Made by a program: the position numbers and the translations under genes. Source: Paenibacillus profundus (lineage in GTDB: Bacteria; Bacillota; Bacilli; Paenibacillales; Paenibacillaceae). Taken from it: 64,000 nt of DNA. Positions 25,620 through 34,790 of the stretch are shown piece after piece. Position 1 is the stretch's first letter. Each line of letters opens with the position of its first letter. Where the stretch lies: positions 11,876-75,875 of the forward strand of contig NZ_JAJNBZ010000009.1 of assembly GCF_021369635.1 (NCBI RefSeq), written 5' to 3'. The notes beneath the pieces were generated by a model, which was not told the DNA's origin, ran no database searches, and saw nothing but the letters and a program-made list of their open reading frames with translations.

Positions 25620-26744
25620 ATGATGCCGCTCCATTGGTTGATATTGTTCCTGGGCATCGCCTTGGCGCTGCTTGGGATAGTGTATAAGAAGTGGGCGTTG
25701 AAGAACGTATACTACACGCGCACGTTCACGAAGCAGAAGCTGTTCGTCGGTGAGAGCGTAGAGATGATTGAGACTATCGGAAATGACAAGCTGTTGCCGC
25801 TGCCTTGGGTGCGCCTGGAATCTATGATCCACAGCTCGCTCCGGTTCGAGAGTCAGAGCAACCTGGATGTGGATGTCGGGGAAATCTCGCAGAACCATAA
25901 GAGCTTATTCGCGCTGATGCCTTATACCCAAATCGTGCGAAGGCACCACATTACTTGCATGGGGCGGGGGGTGTACCAGCTGGACAGTGCGACGATGACT
26001 GTGGGCGATCCGTTCGGAATTATCGATAAGGTCAGAAGGATCCCGCTTTCTTTGGAAATCGTCGTATTTCCCCAATTGGTGCCGATCGAGCACATCCCTT
26101 TTTCTAATAAAAGCTGGATTGGGGACATTACCGTGCGCCGGTGGATACTGGAGGATCCGTTTTGGAAATCAGGCGTACGACCGTACTGTGCCGGCGATTC
26201 ACTGAAGTCGGTGCATTGGAAGGCGACGGCCCGGACGAACCAGCTGCAAGTGCATAAGTTCGACTATACAGCGGACCGCAAGCTGATGATTATCGTTAAT
26301 TTTGAAACGAGCGAACGGATGTGGTCCAAGGTTACGAGGCCGGAAGGCGTCGAGCAGGCGCTCTCATACGCGGCTTCCATTGCGAACCTGACTGTGATGA
26401 AAGGCATCGAGACGGGATTCAGCTGTAACGGAAGCTTGCACGACCGTCCCAAGGGGCAAGCGGTAACGCTAACACCGGCTGCGGGATCGCACCACCTGTC
26501 CGCCATGTTCGATCTAATGTCGAAGCTGGAGCTGGAGCTGACCTTGTCGTTCGAATCACTAATGAAGCAGTGGGAGGATGCGGCGAATACTGATTTCGTC
26601 ATCATTACGCCGATTCGGCTGAGCGATGGCAACGCGGTTCTATCCCGAATTCGAATGAGGGGCAACGGTGTCGAGCTGGTCGTCCTGCCCGAGCCGAGCC
26701 TGCGAGTGACTGAAGCGAAAGAGGTGAATCCGAATGCCGGATAA
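25620..26744 (+). CDS. DUF58 domain membrane protein
   Basis: 374 residues with one or two N-terminal membrane helices (about 3-25). The DUF58 signature follows at about residue 170-215: GVRPYCAGDSLKSVHWKATAR, as in vWA-like partners of MoxR. The start overlaps ATGATG; either Met is possible. It ends in an 11-bp overlap with the next gene. The set MoxR-DUF58-membrane protein is conserved in Bacillota, with a proposed envelope role. Confidence 0.88.
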   Translation: MMPLHWLILFLGIALALLGIVYKKWALKNVYYTRTFTKQKLFVGESVEMIETIGNDKLLPLPWVRLESMIHSSLRFESQSNLDVDVGEISQNHKSLFALMPYTQIVRRHHITCMGRGVYQLDSATMTVGDPFGIIDKVRRIPLSLEIVVFPQLVPIEHIPFSNKSWIGDITVRRWILEDPFWKSGVRPYCAGDSLKSVHWKATARTNQLQVHKFDYTADRKLMIIVNFETSERMWSKVTRPEGVEQALSYAASIANLTVMKGIETGFSCNGSLHDRPKGQAVTLTPAAGSHHLSAMFDLMSKLELELTLSFESLMKQWEDAANTDFVIITPIRLSDGNAVLSRIRMRGNGVELVVLPEPSLRVTEAKEVNPNAG

Positions 26745-28080
26745 ATCCAAATGGATATCGGACGGATGTCGCGGCCTGTTGGAATACGTGTTGGCGTTTC
26801 CGATCGTATTTCTGCTTACTGTATATTTGCTTCCCGAACAGGCGGGAGCCTCGTTCTGGTATGGCATATTGCCTCTGTTTGCATTGCTCGGCGTCATGGC
26901 GAAAAAGATCTTCCGCTGGAAGCGGGATAACCTATGGCTCATGTTGGTACTGGTTATCGGGGGCGTGCTGTATGCTGCGTCCGGACCGATAGATATCCCC
27001 CGCATCATGTCTCTTGTAATGTGCTTCGTTCTCTTTGGCCGGGGTGTAAAGATTGTGTCCGAATTAGACTTATGGATGGATACCGTGCATTGGAACGGAA
27101 TTGCGTTGGCTGTCTATTTCATTGTTTATATCGTATCTATATCTCGTCCAGAAATGATGCCGTTTCAAGATCATCTGGTAGGGGCTGGAATAATCGCCAT
27201 CGTCGTCACGCTGTTTCAAATGAATTGGAGCCAATTGCGCAAGGCCAACCTTAGTGCCGGATCTGGCGATGCCGGAGGTGTTCGCAGCTCGGTTCCGGCC
27301 CAGGTGAGCCATATTAATGCGTGGTATGCTGGTTCGTTTTTTGCCTTTATTATGATGGCTGTCGCTCTCACGTTCGGTTCGGCGATGGATACGCTTATGA
27401 ACTGGACCCGAGCGCTGCTCGGGTGGCTGTTCCGCAGCAGTCCGCCGACGGATGCCGTGCCCGACATACCGCCGTCAATGCCGGAGCCGCCGCCTCTGTT
27501 GGGATTGGGGGAAGCCGAGGAGCCGAGCGCGTTCGCGCAGCTGCTGGAGCGGATCGCCATCGTCGCCGTCTGGTGCGCTCTCGCGGTCGCCATCATTGCT
27601 GGCTTCATTTACTTGTTCCGATTTGCCGTGAAGAAATGGTTCCCGAAGCTATGGCAATGGTTGCTTCAGTTCTTCAGCCAAAAGGGTGAGACACCGTCAG
27701 AAGTTGGGTATATCGATGAGCAAACGAGCATGTTTCAGTGGGAGAAGCTGCGCCGCAATGTCATGCAGCCTTGGAACCAGGCCATGCGGAGATGGGGGAG
27801 GCCGCATGCTAAATATTCGGAACTGAAGACCAATCGCGAACGCGTGCGTTATCTGTATCGGGATCAGCTGCAGCGCTCTGAGGCGAAGGGATACGAGCAC
27901 CGCTCCTATCTGACGCCGAAGGAGACAGTTCAGGAGATCGGACGGCAGGACCGTGCAGCGAATATTAGCGTCTTGACCGAGTTGGGTGAAGCGTACAATG
28001 AAGTGCGGTACGGAGAGAAGGAAATTCCCGATGACAAGGTGGAGCGGTTGTATGCCCCCTCGAAGCAGGAGCGGAAATAA
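26734..28080 (+). CDS. Multi-pass membrane protein of the MoxR operon (TgpA-like without transglutaminase core)
   Basis: 448 residues. Five or six N-terminal helices are followed by a Pro/Glu-rich loop (about 248-265), another helix and a cytosolic C-terminal domain of about 120 residues resembling the DUF4129 end of TgpA-type proteins (YRDQLQRSEAKGYEHRSYLTPKETVQEIG). No transglutaminase Cys-His-Asp segment is seen, unlike the usual third gene of such operons. It overlaps the DUF58 gene. Confidence 0.75.
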   Translation: MPDKSKWISDGCRGLLEYVLAFPIVFLLTVYLLPEQAGASFWYGILPLFALLGVMAKKIFRWKRDNLWLMLVLVIGGVLYAASGPIDIPRIMSLVMCFVLFGRGVKIVSELDLWMDTVHWNGIALAVYFIVYIVSISRPEMMPFQDHLVGAGIIAIVVTLFQMNWSQLRKANLSAGSGDAGGVRSSVPAQVSHINAWYAGSFFAFIMMAVALTFGSAMDTLMNWTRALLGWLFRSSPPTDAVPDIPPSMPEPPPLLGLGEAEEPSAFAQLLERIAIVAVWCALAVAIIAGFIYLFRFAVKKWFPKLWQWLLQFFSQKGETPSEVGYIDEQTSMFQWEKLRRNVMQPWNQAMRRWGRPHAKYSELKTNRERVRYLYRDQLQRSEAKGYEHRSYLTPKETVQEIGRQDRAANISVLTELGEAYNEVRYGEKEIPDDKVERLYAPSKQERK

Positions 28081-28110
28081 TGTGTAGGATAATCGTGTCA
28101 TGCAACGAAA

Positions 28111-28167
28111 ACAAGCTACTCGTCCAGTTGGCTCGGTGGAACTAGCCGGAGGAATAGCTTGTTTTTT
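28111..28167 (+). terminator. Terminator of the MoxR operon
   Basis: Outer stem ACAAGCTA (28111-28118) with TAGCTTGT (28155-28162), an inner GGCT/AGCC pair, then TTTTTT. It begins 31 bp after the stop codon. Confidence 0.8.
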
Positions 28168-28887
28168 GAATTATAGTATGGGGCGCTTGATTCCGTTGGA
28201 TTTTGTCCAATGTTTCTTAGAGTCAAGGCAGTAGACGGGGCGATCCATTGGAAAATGTGCAATGGAATTACCCAAAATGGCTGCGGAGCATGTATAGGGT
28301 GTGATTTGATTGGATGTTTTCCAACGAAAAGGAGAGTTTCTGCATGCGACAGGCCATTCTGGTGTATGTTTTCCAATGGATGCTCTTATCGAAGCCTCCA
28401 TTGGGCTCAGAGCATCCCGATTCATCCATATTCGCGTTACCAAGCATCTCAACAGGAAGAACCGGGCCAGACGAGAGCGTCAGAGTGAGGGCAGTTAGGC
28501 CAGAATGACAACCGAAGTGGTTAGAATGAGTCATCTAGGCGTGACGATAGAGTTAAGCTGGTTGGCACAAGTGTTAGAGTGAAGGTTGGCTGGGCGTGAG
28601 CATAAGACCGAAGTCGTCTGTGCATAGGCACAGACGAGGTTGTCTAGGTTGACCGCAAAATATAAGCCGGTTAGGCATGAGCGCCAGACCCAATTGGTCC
28701 AGACATGTATGCTAGATTATATTCGTCCATGCATAAGCTCCAGACCAAAGTTGGACGGCGATTGACGATTAGGCACACATATAACCAGTCACACATACGA
28801 TTAGACTAATAGACTAATAGACTAATAGACTAATTGTTATCGAGTGGTCGAATAGCTGCTTGAATAGATGGTTAGACGATTAGTCGC
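28168..28887. other. Unusual 0.7-kb non-coding stretch with degenerate short motifs
   Basis: No convincing gene on either strand. The left part repeats CCATTGG/TTTTCCAA motifs in both directions (near 28246, 28317, 28367, 28401). The right part (28490-28790) is a run of loosely repeated G/T-rich phrases such as GTTAGGC, GCCAGACC, CCAGACCAAAGTTGG. Four exact 8-base repeats close it. Confidence 0.5.
28803..28834. repeat. Four tandem copies of AGACTAAT
   Basis: Perfect 8-bp unit in four copies at 28803-28834. This is a slippage-prone microsatellite inside non-coding DNA. Confidence 0.95.
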
Positions 28888-30078
28888 TTATACGATTCTG
28901 CGTCGCCGGAACCATTGCCCAGCCGCTTTGCGCTGCATCGCCGGCTGATTCAGCACGTTCAGAATAGCCTGCAACGCGCTGACAGGCGTATGCTGCTGCT
29001 CGGCTTGTGCGCGCTCGCGCATTCGCTCCAACTGCTCCGGGTGAGCTTCGAAGGAAGCGAGCTTCGACAGCAGGTCGTCCGCGCTCTTGGCTCGGCGGGC
29101 TAGCCCGTTCCGAAGCAAGTAGCGGATGTTATCCTGCTCTTGTCCGGGCAGCGGCTTATAGACGAGCAGCGGCAGCTTCTGCACGACTGCTTCAGTTGTC
29201 GTTACGCCGCCTGACTTCGTAATCATCAGGTCGGACATTGCCATGTACTCGTGTACGGCCTCGACATAGCCTTCGATGTGCACGCGCAAGGGCGTCAGCT
29301 CCGCCCATCGTTCCAACTGCTGCTGCAGCCGCTCGTTGCGCCCGCAGATGACGATGAATTGCATGCTGCTCGCCCAAGGAGCCTTCTCCAACTCCCGCAG
29401 CAACGATGCGTCGAGCAGGCCGCATCCGCCGCCCATCATCAGCACCGTCATTGCGGAACCGTCTAGCCCGTGGCGTTCACGCAGCTCTTGTTTGTCATAG
29501 GTATTATAGAAGGCTGGACGTACGGGAATTCCCGTCACCTCTATACGTGCCGCGGAGATGCCTTGCGCGACAAGCACGTTCTGTGCTTCCTGTGACCCGA
29601 CCATATACAGATCGGTGTACGGGTGGATCCAGAAGCTGTGATCCGTATGGTCCGTAATGACGGTAACGGCTGGGCAATCGACGAGGCCGCGTTCCTTCAG
29701 CTTCGAGACGGCCGCGCTTGCAGCCGGGAACGTGCTGACGATGACGTCTGGTCTCATACGCTGCACCAGCTTGGACAAGGGGCGCAGACTGGTCAGCCGA
29801 ACGCTTTTCAACAACTGGGCGAGTCCGCGATCTTTGCGTGTCATCTCGAACAGATAGCCGTACATATTCGGGAACAGCTTCAGCCACTGAATGAAGCAAT
29901 AGGAGCCGACCCCGTGCAAATGGGGGGCCACCTGTTCCATGTAGTCAACGACGTGCACATCGACATCTTCCTGGAACCACGCTGCGGCCGATTCCCGGAT
30001 CGCATTGGCCGTTTGCACATGGCCGTGCCCAATGGCACCTGTCAATACAAGCACCTGTGCTTTCCGCTGTGTCTTCAT
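28888..30078 (-). CDS. MGDG synthase / UgtP-like glycosyltransferase (GT28 type)
   Basis: 397 residues. The N-terminal MGDG_synth region has LVLTGAIGHGHVQTANAI, then PDVIVSTFPAASAAVSKL and TDHTDHSFWIHP. The C-terminal GT28 region has MGGGCGLL and DLMITKSGGVTTTEAVVQKLPLLVYKPLPGQEQDN, which binds the UDP-sugar. It likely glycosylates diacylglycerol to make glycolipids or the lipoteichoic acid anchor. The ATG at 30078 follows GAGGAAAT; the longer frame to 30147 has no ribosome site. Confidence 0.87.
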   Translation of the reverse strand: MKTQRKAQVLVLTGAIGHGHVQTANAIRESAAAWFQEDVDVHVVDYMEQVAPHLHGVGSYCFIQWLKLFPNMYGYLFEMTRKDRGLAQLLKSVRLTSLRPLSKLVQRMRPDVIVSTFPAASAAVSKLKERGLVDCPAVTVITDHTDHSFWIHPYTDLYMVGSQEAQNVLVAQGISAARIEVTGIPVRPAFYNTYDKQELRERHGLDGSAMTVLMMGGGCGLLDASLLRELEKAPWASSMQFIVICGRNERLQQQLERWAELTPLRVHIEGYVEAVHEYMAMSDLMITKSGGVTTTEAVVQKLPLLVYKPLPGQEQDNIRYLLRNGLARRAKSADDLLSKLASFEAHPEQLERMRERAQAEQQHTPVSALQAILNVLNQPAMQRKAAGQWFRRRRIV

Positions 30079-30385
30079 CTTATTTCCTCGTTCCATCATC
30101 GTTTCTAGCCACTCCTTTACCCCTGAGAACTCTATATTAAGCACCACGATGCATTATGTCGTACTTGTTTATCTCTTATCTTCATCCTAATGCAACAAGG
30201 GTTGCATGAAAATGGTCTGCGGTTCGGTTCGTATCCTAGACCTTCGGCGGGTCTAGCGCATTCCAATTTACGGTAATTCATACATGAATGGATGAAGCAA
30301 CCAGATAGGGATAGGCTCCGAACGAAGTGAGATGGACAGAATTCAATGTCATTTTTCTTCTTTTTATATTTCAATTATTACTATT

Positions 30386-30453
30386 TTGTGACGAATGGCA
30401 CAAAGTTCGCATTTTGCTCAATCTCTCCCCCAAAAGATGTGACATAAATCACA
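30386..30453. promoter_or_regulatory. Two Rex-type operators before cydABDC
   Basis: TTGTGACGAATGGCACAA (30386-30403) and TGTGACATAAATCACA (30438-30453) fit the TTGTGA-N6-TCACAA pattern of the NADH sensor Rex, which is known to repress cyd operons in Bacillota. The same pattern also fits Crp/Fnr sites. They lie 200-270 bp before cydA in an otherwise gene-free 0.58-kb stretch. Confidence 0.65.
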
Positions 30454-30659
30454 TTACCAGAGGCCTTAATCTGACAAAATATCACATGAATCGTGTAATC
30501 AACATCATTGATCCCGTGTTCGACTCCGGTATAGGGGTAAGCCAATGTCGATTTTTGCCTAATAGCGCCTAATACAATTAGAAGCCGCTTAGGGTTGAAC
30601 GGGACCTAATAGACTTAAATGATTTGTAATTATGAAGAGAAAGGTGGAAGGGGAAACTG

Positions 30660-32060
30660 ATGGATACGGTTATATTGTCACGCATCCAATTCGCATCGAC
30701 GACGATTTTTCACTACTTCTTCGTGCCAGTGTCGATTGGATTAGCGCTGCTAATCGCAATCATGGAGACGATGTATGTCGTCAAAGGAAAAGAAGAATAT
30801 AAGAAAATGGCTAAGTTCTGGGGGAAGCTGTTCCTCATTAACTTTGCCGTCGGTGTAGTAACAGGGATTATACAGGAATTCCAATTCGGGATGAACTGGT
30901 CAGATTACTCCCGATTCGTAGGTGACGTCTTCGGTGCGCCGCTCGCTATTGAGGCGTTGTTGGCATTCTTCATGGAATCGACCTTCATCGGCTTGTGGAT
31001 TTTCGGTTGGGAGCGGTTATCGAAGAAGCTGCACTTGCTCTGCATTTGGCTAGTCGCGTTTGGAACGACGATGTCTGCATTCTGGATTTTGGCGGCAAAC
31101 TCGTTCATGCAAAGACCGGTTGGCTTTACGATTAATAACGGGCGCGCGGAAATGAATGATTTCTTCGCCCTCATCACGAACGGCCAGCTGTTGGTGGAAT
31201 TTCCACATACGATATTTGCTGCTTTTGCGACGGGCGCGTTCCTTATCACGGGTATTAGCGCTTATAAGCTGCTGAAGAAGCAAGATACGGAATTTTTCAA
31301 AAAGTCGTTCCATCTCGGCGTTATCGTAGCGCTCATTTCGTCCATCCTGGTTGCCGTCTTCGGCCACCAGCAAGCGCAGTATCTGGTTCACACGCAGCCG
31401 ATGAAGATGGCGGCCGCAGAGGGCTTGTGGGGAGAGAGCGGGGATCCGGCGCCTTGGACCGTGTTTGCGGCGATTGATCCGGAGAAGAAAGAGAATAGTA
31501 TGGAGTTCAAGGTTCCATATTTGCTCAGCTTCCTGTCCTATAGCAAGTTCTCTGGTGAAGTAAAGGGCATGAACGAAATTCAAGCGGAATATGAGCAGAC
31601 CTATGGTCCTGGCAACTACATTCCGCCGGTTCGCACGACGTTCTGGAGCTTCCGCATCATGGTTGCCGCGGGAACGCTCATGATTCTGCTCGCCATGTAT
31701 GGCTTGTACTTGTCTTATCGCAAGAAGCTGGATAACAAGAACACTTGGTTTATGCGCTTTATGTTGTTTGCCATTTCGCTTCCATTTATCGCCAATACGA
31801 CAGGCTGGATTATGACTGAGTTTGGCCGTCAGCCTTGGACCGTATTCGGATTGATGCGGACGGAGGACAGCATTTCTCCGAGCGTGAGCGGGGGAGAGGT
31901 TCTATTCTCCTTAATCACATTCTCAACTATTTACACGATACTTGGTATAGTAATGGTATATTTGTTCGTTCGTGTCATCAAAAAGGGTCCGAATGAAACC
32001 GTAAAGGCAGCACATTCAAATGACCCATTTGATCGGGAGGGACACCATGATTTCTCTTAA
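30660..32060 (+). CDS. cydA: Cytochrome bd oxidase subunit I
   Basis: 466 residues with about nine membrane helices. His18 (TTIFHYFFVP) is the expected ligand of the high-spin heme, and VEFPHTIFAAF near residue 180 supplies the second His. The GRQPWTVFG segment is present. The Q loop is short, as in the Bacillus-type enzyme, compared with E. coli. It reduces oxygen with menaquinol at low oxygen. AAAGGTGGAAGGGG lies upstream. It overlaps cydB by 14 bp. Confidence 0.96.
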   Translation: MDTVILSRIQFASTTIFHYFFVPVSIGLALLIAIMETMYVVKGKEEYKKMAKFWGKLFLINFAVGVVTGIIQEFQFGMNWSDYSRFVGDVFGAPLAIEALLAFFMESTFIGLWIFGWERLSKKLHLLCIWLVAFGTTMSAFWILAANSFMQRPVGFTINNGRAEMNDFFALITNGQLLVEFPHTIFAAFATGAFLITGISAYKLLKKQDTEFFKKSFHLGVIVALISSILVAVFGHQQAQYLVHTQPMKMAAAEGLWGESGDPAPWTVFAAIDPEKKENSMEFKVPYLLSFLSYSKFSGEVKGMNEIQAEYEQTYGPGNYIPPVRTTFWSFRIMVAAGTLMILLAMYGLYLSYRKKLDNKNTWFMRFMLFAISLPFIANTTGWIMTEFGRQPWTVFGLMRTEDSISPSVSGGEVLFSLITFSTIYTILGIVMVYLFVRVIKKGPNETVKAAHSNDPFDREGHHDFS

Positions 32061-33063
32061 TGAACTTTGGTTTTTACTTGTCGCTGTTTTGTTCGTTGGC
32101 TTCTTCTTCTTGGAAGGATTTGATTTTGGGGTAGGGATGTCCACGAAATTTCTGGCCCGCACGGATGGAGAACGCCGCGTGCTCATCAACTCCATCGGAC
32201 CGTTCTGGGATGCGAATGAAGTGTGGCTGCTGACGGCAGGCGGAGCGATGTTCGCTGCCTTCCCGAACTGGTATGCCACCATGTTCAGCGGATATTATTT
32301 GCCGCTCGTCGTTGTTCTGCTTGCCTTAATCGGGCGCGGTGTCGCGTTCGAGTTCCGGGGCAAGGTGGAGACCGAACGTTGGAAAAAGACGTGGGATCTT
32401 GCCATTTTCCTTGGCAGCCTGCTGCCTCCGTTCCTGCTGGGTGTAGCCTTTTCAGGGCTCATTAAAGGGGTTCCTATCGACCAGAACATGGAGATGAACG
32501 CCGGCTTGTTCGACATGGTGAATGTGTATACGCTCGTTGGCGGAGTCACCGTTACAATGCTTTGTCTCGTGCATGGGTTGTTCTTCACGACGCTGCGCAC
32601 GATCGGCGATTTGCAGGCACGGGCGCGCAAGCTGGCTCATAAGCTGTTGATCCCGCTTGCGATACTGCTGGTTGCGTTCGGAACGATGACTTACTTTATG
32701 ACTGATGTGTTCGAAGCGCACGGAGGCATCCTGTTCGCGGTAGCGGTGCTCGGTGTGGTGGCTTTTGTTCTGGCAGGCGCCTTTACTTCGAAGAAAAAGG
32801 ACGGCTGGGCCTTCGGCATGACGGGGACGGTCATTGTATTATCTATTGCATCGCTGTTCATTGGGTTGTTCCCGCGCGTCATGGTCAGCTCCATTGACAA
32901 AGCGTTCGACCTGACGATTCATAATGCAGCCTCTGGCCCATATTCGCTCAAGGTGATGACGATAGTAACGTTAACCCTGCTGCCGTTCGTGCTAGGCTAT
33001 CAAATATGGAGCTATTTCGTATTTCACAAACGCGTACATGAGAAGGAGCATTTGGAATACTAA
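32047..33063 (+). CDS. cydB: Cytochrome bd oxidase subunit II
   Basis: 338 residues, about eight membrane helices. The N-terminal EGFDFGVGM and GPFWDANEVWLLTAGGAMFAAFP motifs are diagnostic. GGGAGG at 32035-32040 fits the ATG at 32047, inside the end of cydA. The stop overlaps the next start by one base (TAATG). Confidence 0.96.
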   Translation: MISLNELWFLLVAVLFVGFFFLEGFDFGVGMSTKFLARTDGERRVLINSIGPFWDANEVWLLTAGGAMFAAFPNWYATMFSGYYLPLVVVLLALIGRGVAFEFRGKVETERWKKTWDLAIFLGSLLPPFLLGVAFSGLIKGVPIDQNMEMNAGLFDMVNVYTLVGGVTVTMLCLVHGLFFTTLRTIGDLQARARKLAHKLLIPLAILLVAFGTMTYFMTDVFEAHGGILFAVAVLGVVAFVLAGAFTSKKKDGWAFGMTGTVIVLSIASLFIGLFPRVMVSSIDKAFDLTIHNAASGPYSLKVMTIVTLTLLPFVLGYQIWSYFVFHKRVHEKEHLEY

Positions 33064-34790
33064 TGGGTAACAACTTACTCGGATACAAAGGGATCAAGCC
33101 GGTTCTGTTCTTATTGACCGTCCTTGCCCTCGTGCAAAGTATTTCCATAATATTTCTGGCGAAGTGGTTGGCGGAAGTCATTTCCGCCCTCTTTGCCGGG
33201 GAGCCGCTGCAGGAGCAGGCCGGAACGACAATGTTGTTCCTGCTTGCTTTTGTTGTCCGTCAAGCTACCGCTCTCCTTCAACAGAAGGTGGCGTACCGCT
33301 TTGCCGAAATGACAGGAGCGGATGTGCGGCAACGGCTGATGGAGAAACTGTTTCAGCTCGGTCCGAGATTTGCCAAGTCAGAAGGAACCGGCAATTTGGT
33401 AACGCTTGTGCTGGAAGGCGTAGCGCAGTTCCGTACGTATCTGGAGCTGTTTCTGCCGCGTATGATCGGCACGGCGATTACACCGATTATGGTGGTCGCT
33501 TATATTTTCACGCAGGACTTGGTCGCGGGGATTATCCTCGTCGTGACGATGCCCATTCTGATCGGGTTCCTCATCCTGGTCGGATTGGCCGCGCGTAAGC
33601 AAATGGATCGGCAATGGGAGTCGTACCGGATATTATCGAACCACTTCGTCGATGCGCTTCGCGGACTGGAAACGCTCAAGTTCCTTGGGCGCAGCCGCGC
33701 GCACAGCGGCACGATCGGACGGGTGAGTGACCAGTACCAGACGGCGACGATGCGGACGCTTCGCGTTGCCTTCTTGTCCTCCTTCTCGCTCGACTTCTTC
33801 ACGATGCTGTCTGTAGCATCGGTGGCGGTCAGCTTGGGGCTGCGCCTTGTGGAAGGGAACATGACGCTGGTAACGGGGTTGACGATCCTTATATTGGCGC
33901 CGGAATATTTTCTGCCCGTTCGCATGGTGGGGGCCGATTATCATGCCACCTTGAACGGAAAAGAGGCTGGGAAGGCAATTGATTCCATTCTCGCTCATGA
34001 TGCGGCGTCGACTATGTCATCCGATCTGCCGTCATCCTTCACGTGGACAGAGGAAAGCACGCTGACGCTATCTGGAATTCACGTACGGCACGAAGAAGAG
34101 GGGCCGTCTTCCTTAGAAGACGTCTCGATCAAGGTTACAGGAATGCGAAAAATCGGCATTATCGGAGAGAGCGGAGCCGGAAAATCGACGCTCATCGATG
34201 TGCTGGCGGGCTTCCTGTATCCTTCGGCAGGGCAGTTCGAGTTGAACGGCAAGAGCATTCATGCGTTGACCGATGAAGCGTGGCGCAAGGAAACGACTTA
34301 CATTCCGCAGCACCCCTACCTCTTTAGCAGCTCTCTGGCGGACAATGTCCGGTTCTATGCCCCAGAGGCGTCGAGTGAAGAGGTGGAACGTGCTTTATCT
34401 GCGGCTGGACTTTCCGGGCTGACAGCCAGCTTGCCTCAGGGCTGCGATGAGATGATCGGCAATGGCGGACGAGCCTTAAGCGGCGGTCAAGAGCAGCGTG
34501 TCGCGCTTGCGCGCGCGTTCCTGTGCGATCGTCCGATCGTGTTGCTGGATGAGCCGACTGCGCATTTGGATATTGAAACGGAGTATGAATTAAAAGAGAC
34601 GATGCTTTCCTTGTTCGAGCACAAGCTGGTCTTTCTGGCGACCCATCGTCTGCACTGGATGCCGGATATGGATTGGATTATCGTGTTCGATCATGGCCGC
34701 GTGGCCGAGACCGGCACGCATGAACAGTTGCTCGCGCAGCGAGGCGTGTACTACGAAATGATGGCATCTCAGGGGGAGGGAGTACATTGA
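33063..34790 (+). CDS. cydD: ABC exporter subunit CydD
   Basis: 575 residues: six membrane helices, then an ATPase domain with Walker A GESGAGKST, signature LSGGQEQR and Walker B IVLLDEPTAHLD. With CydC it exports thiols (cysteine/glutathione in E. coli) and is needed to assemble cytochrome bd. Bacillus naming of the two subunits is reversed in some sources. It is fused head to tail to cydB and cydC by short overlaps. Confidence 0.92.
   Translation: MGNNLLGYKGIKPVLFLLTVLALVQSISIIFLAKWLAEVISALFAGEPLQEQAGTTMLFLLAFVVRQATALLQQKVAYRFAEMTGADVRQRLMEKLFQLGPRFAKSEGTGNLVTLVLEGVAQFRTYLELFLPRMIGTAITPIMVVAYIFTQDLVAGIILVVTMPILIGFLILVGLAARKQMDRQWESYRILSNHFVDALRGLETLKFLGRSRAHSGTIGRVSDQYQTATMRTLRVAFLSSFSLDFFTMLSVASVAVSLGLRLVEGNMTLVTGLTILILAPEYFLPVRMVGADYHATLNGKEAGKAIDSILAHDAASTMSSDLPSSFTWTEESTLTLSGIHVRHEEEGPSSLEDVSIKVTGMRKIGIIGESGAGKSTLIDVLAGFLYPSAGQFELNGKSIHALTDEAWRKETTYIPQHPYLFSSSLADNVRFYAPEASSEEVERALSAAGLSGLTASLPQGCDEMIGNGGRALSGGQEQRVALARAFLCDRPIVLLDEPTAHLDIETEYELKETMLSLFEHKLVFLATHRLHWMPDMDWIIVFDHGRVAETGTHEQLLAQRGVYYEMMASQGEGVH

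Noticed and set aside
28210-28534. Overlapping Cys- and His-rich open frames on both strands
   Set aside because: Low-complexity motifs explain the frames; no ribosome site, no domain, and they lie in the patterned non-coding stretch.
28803-28834. CRISPR-like tandem repeat
   Set aside because: The 8-base units touch each other without spacers, so it is a simple tandem repeat.
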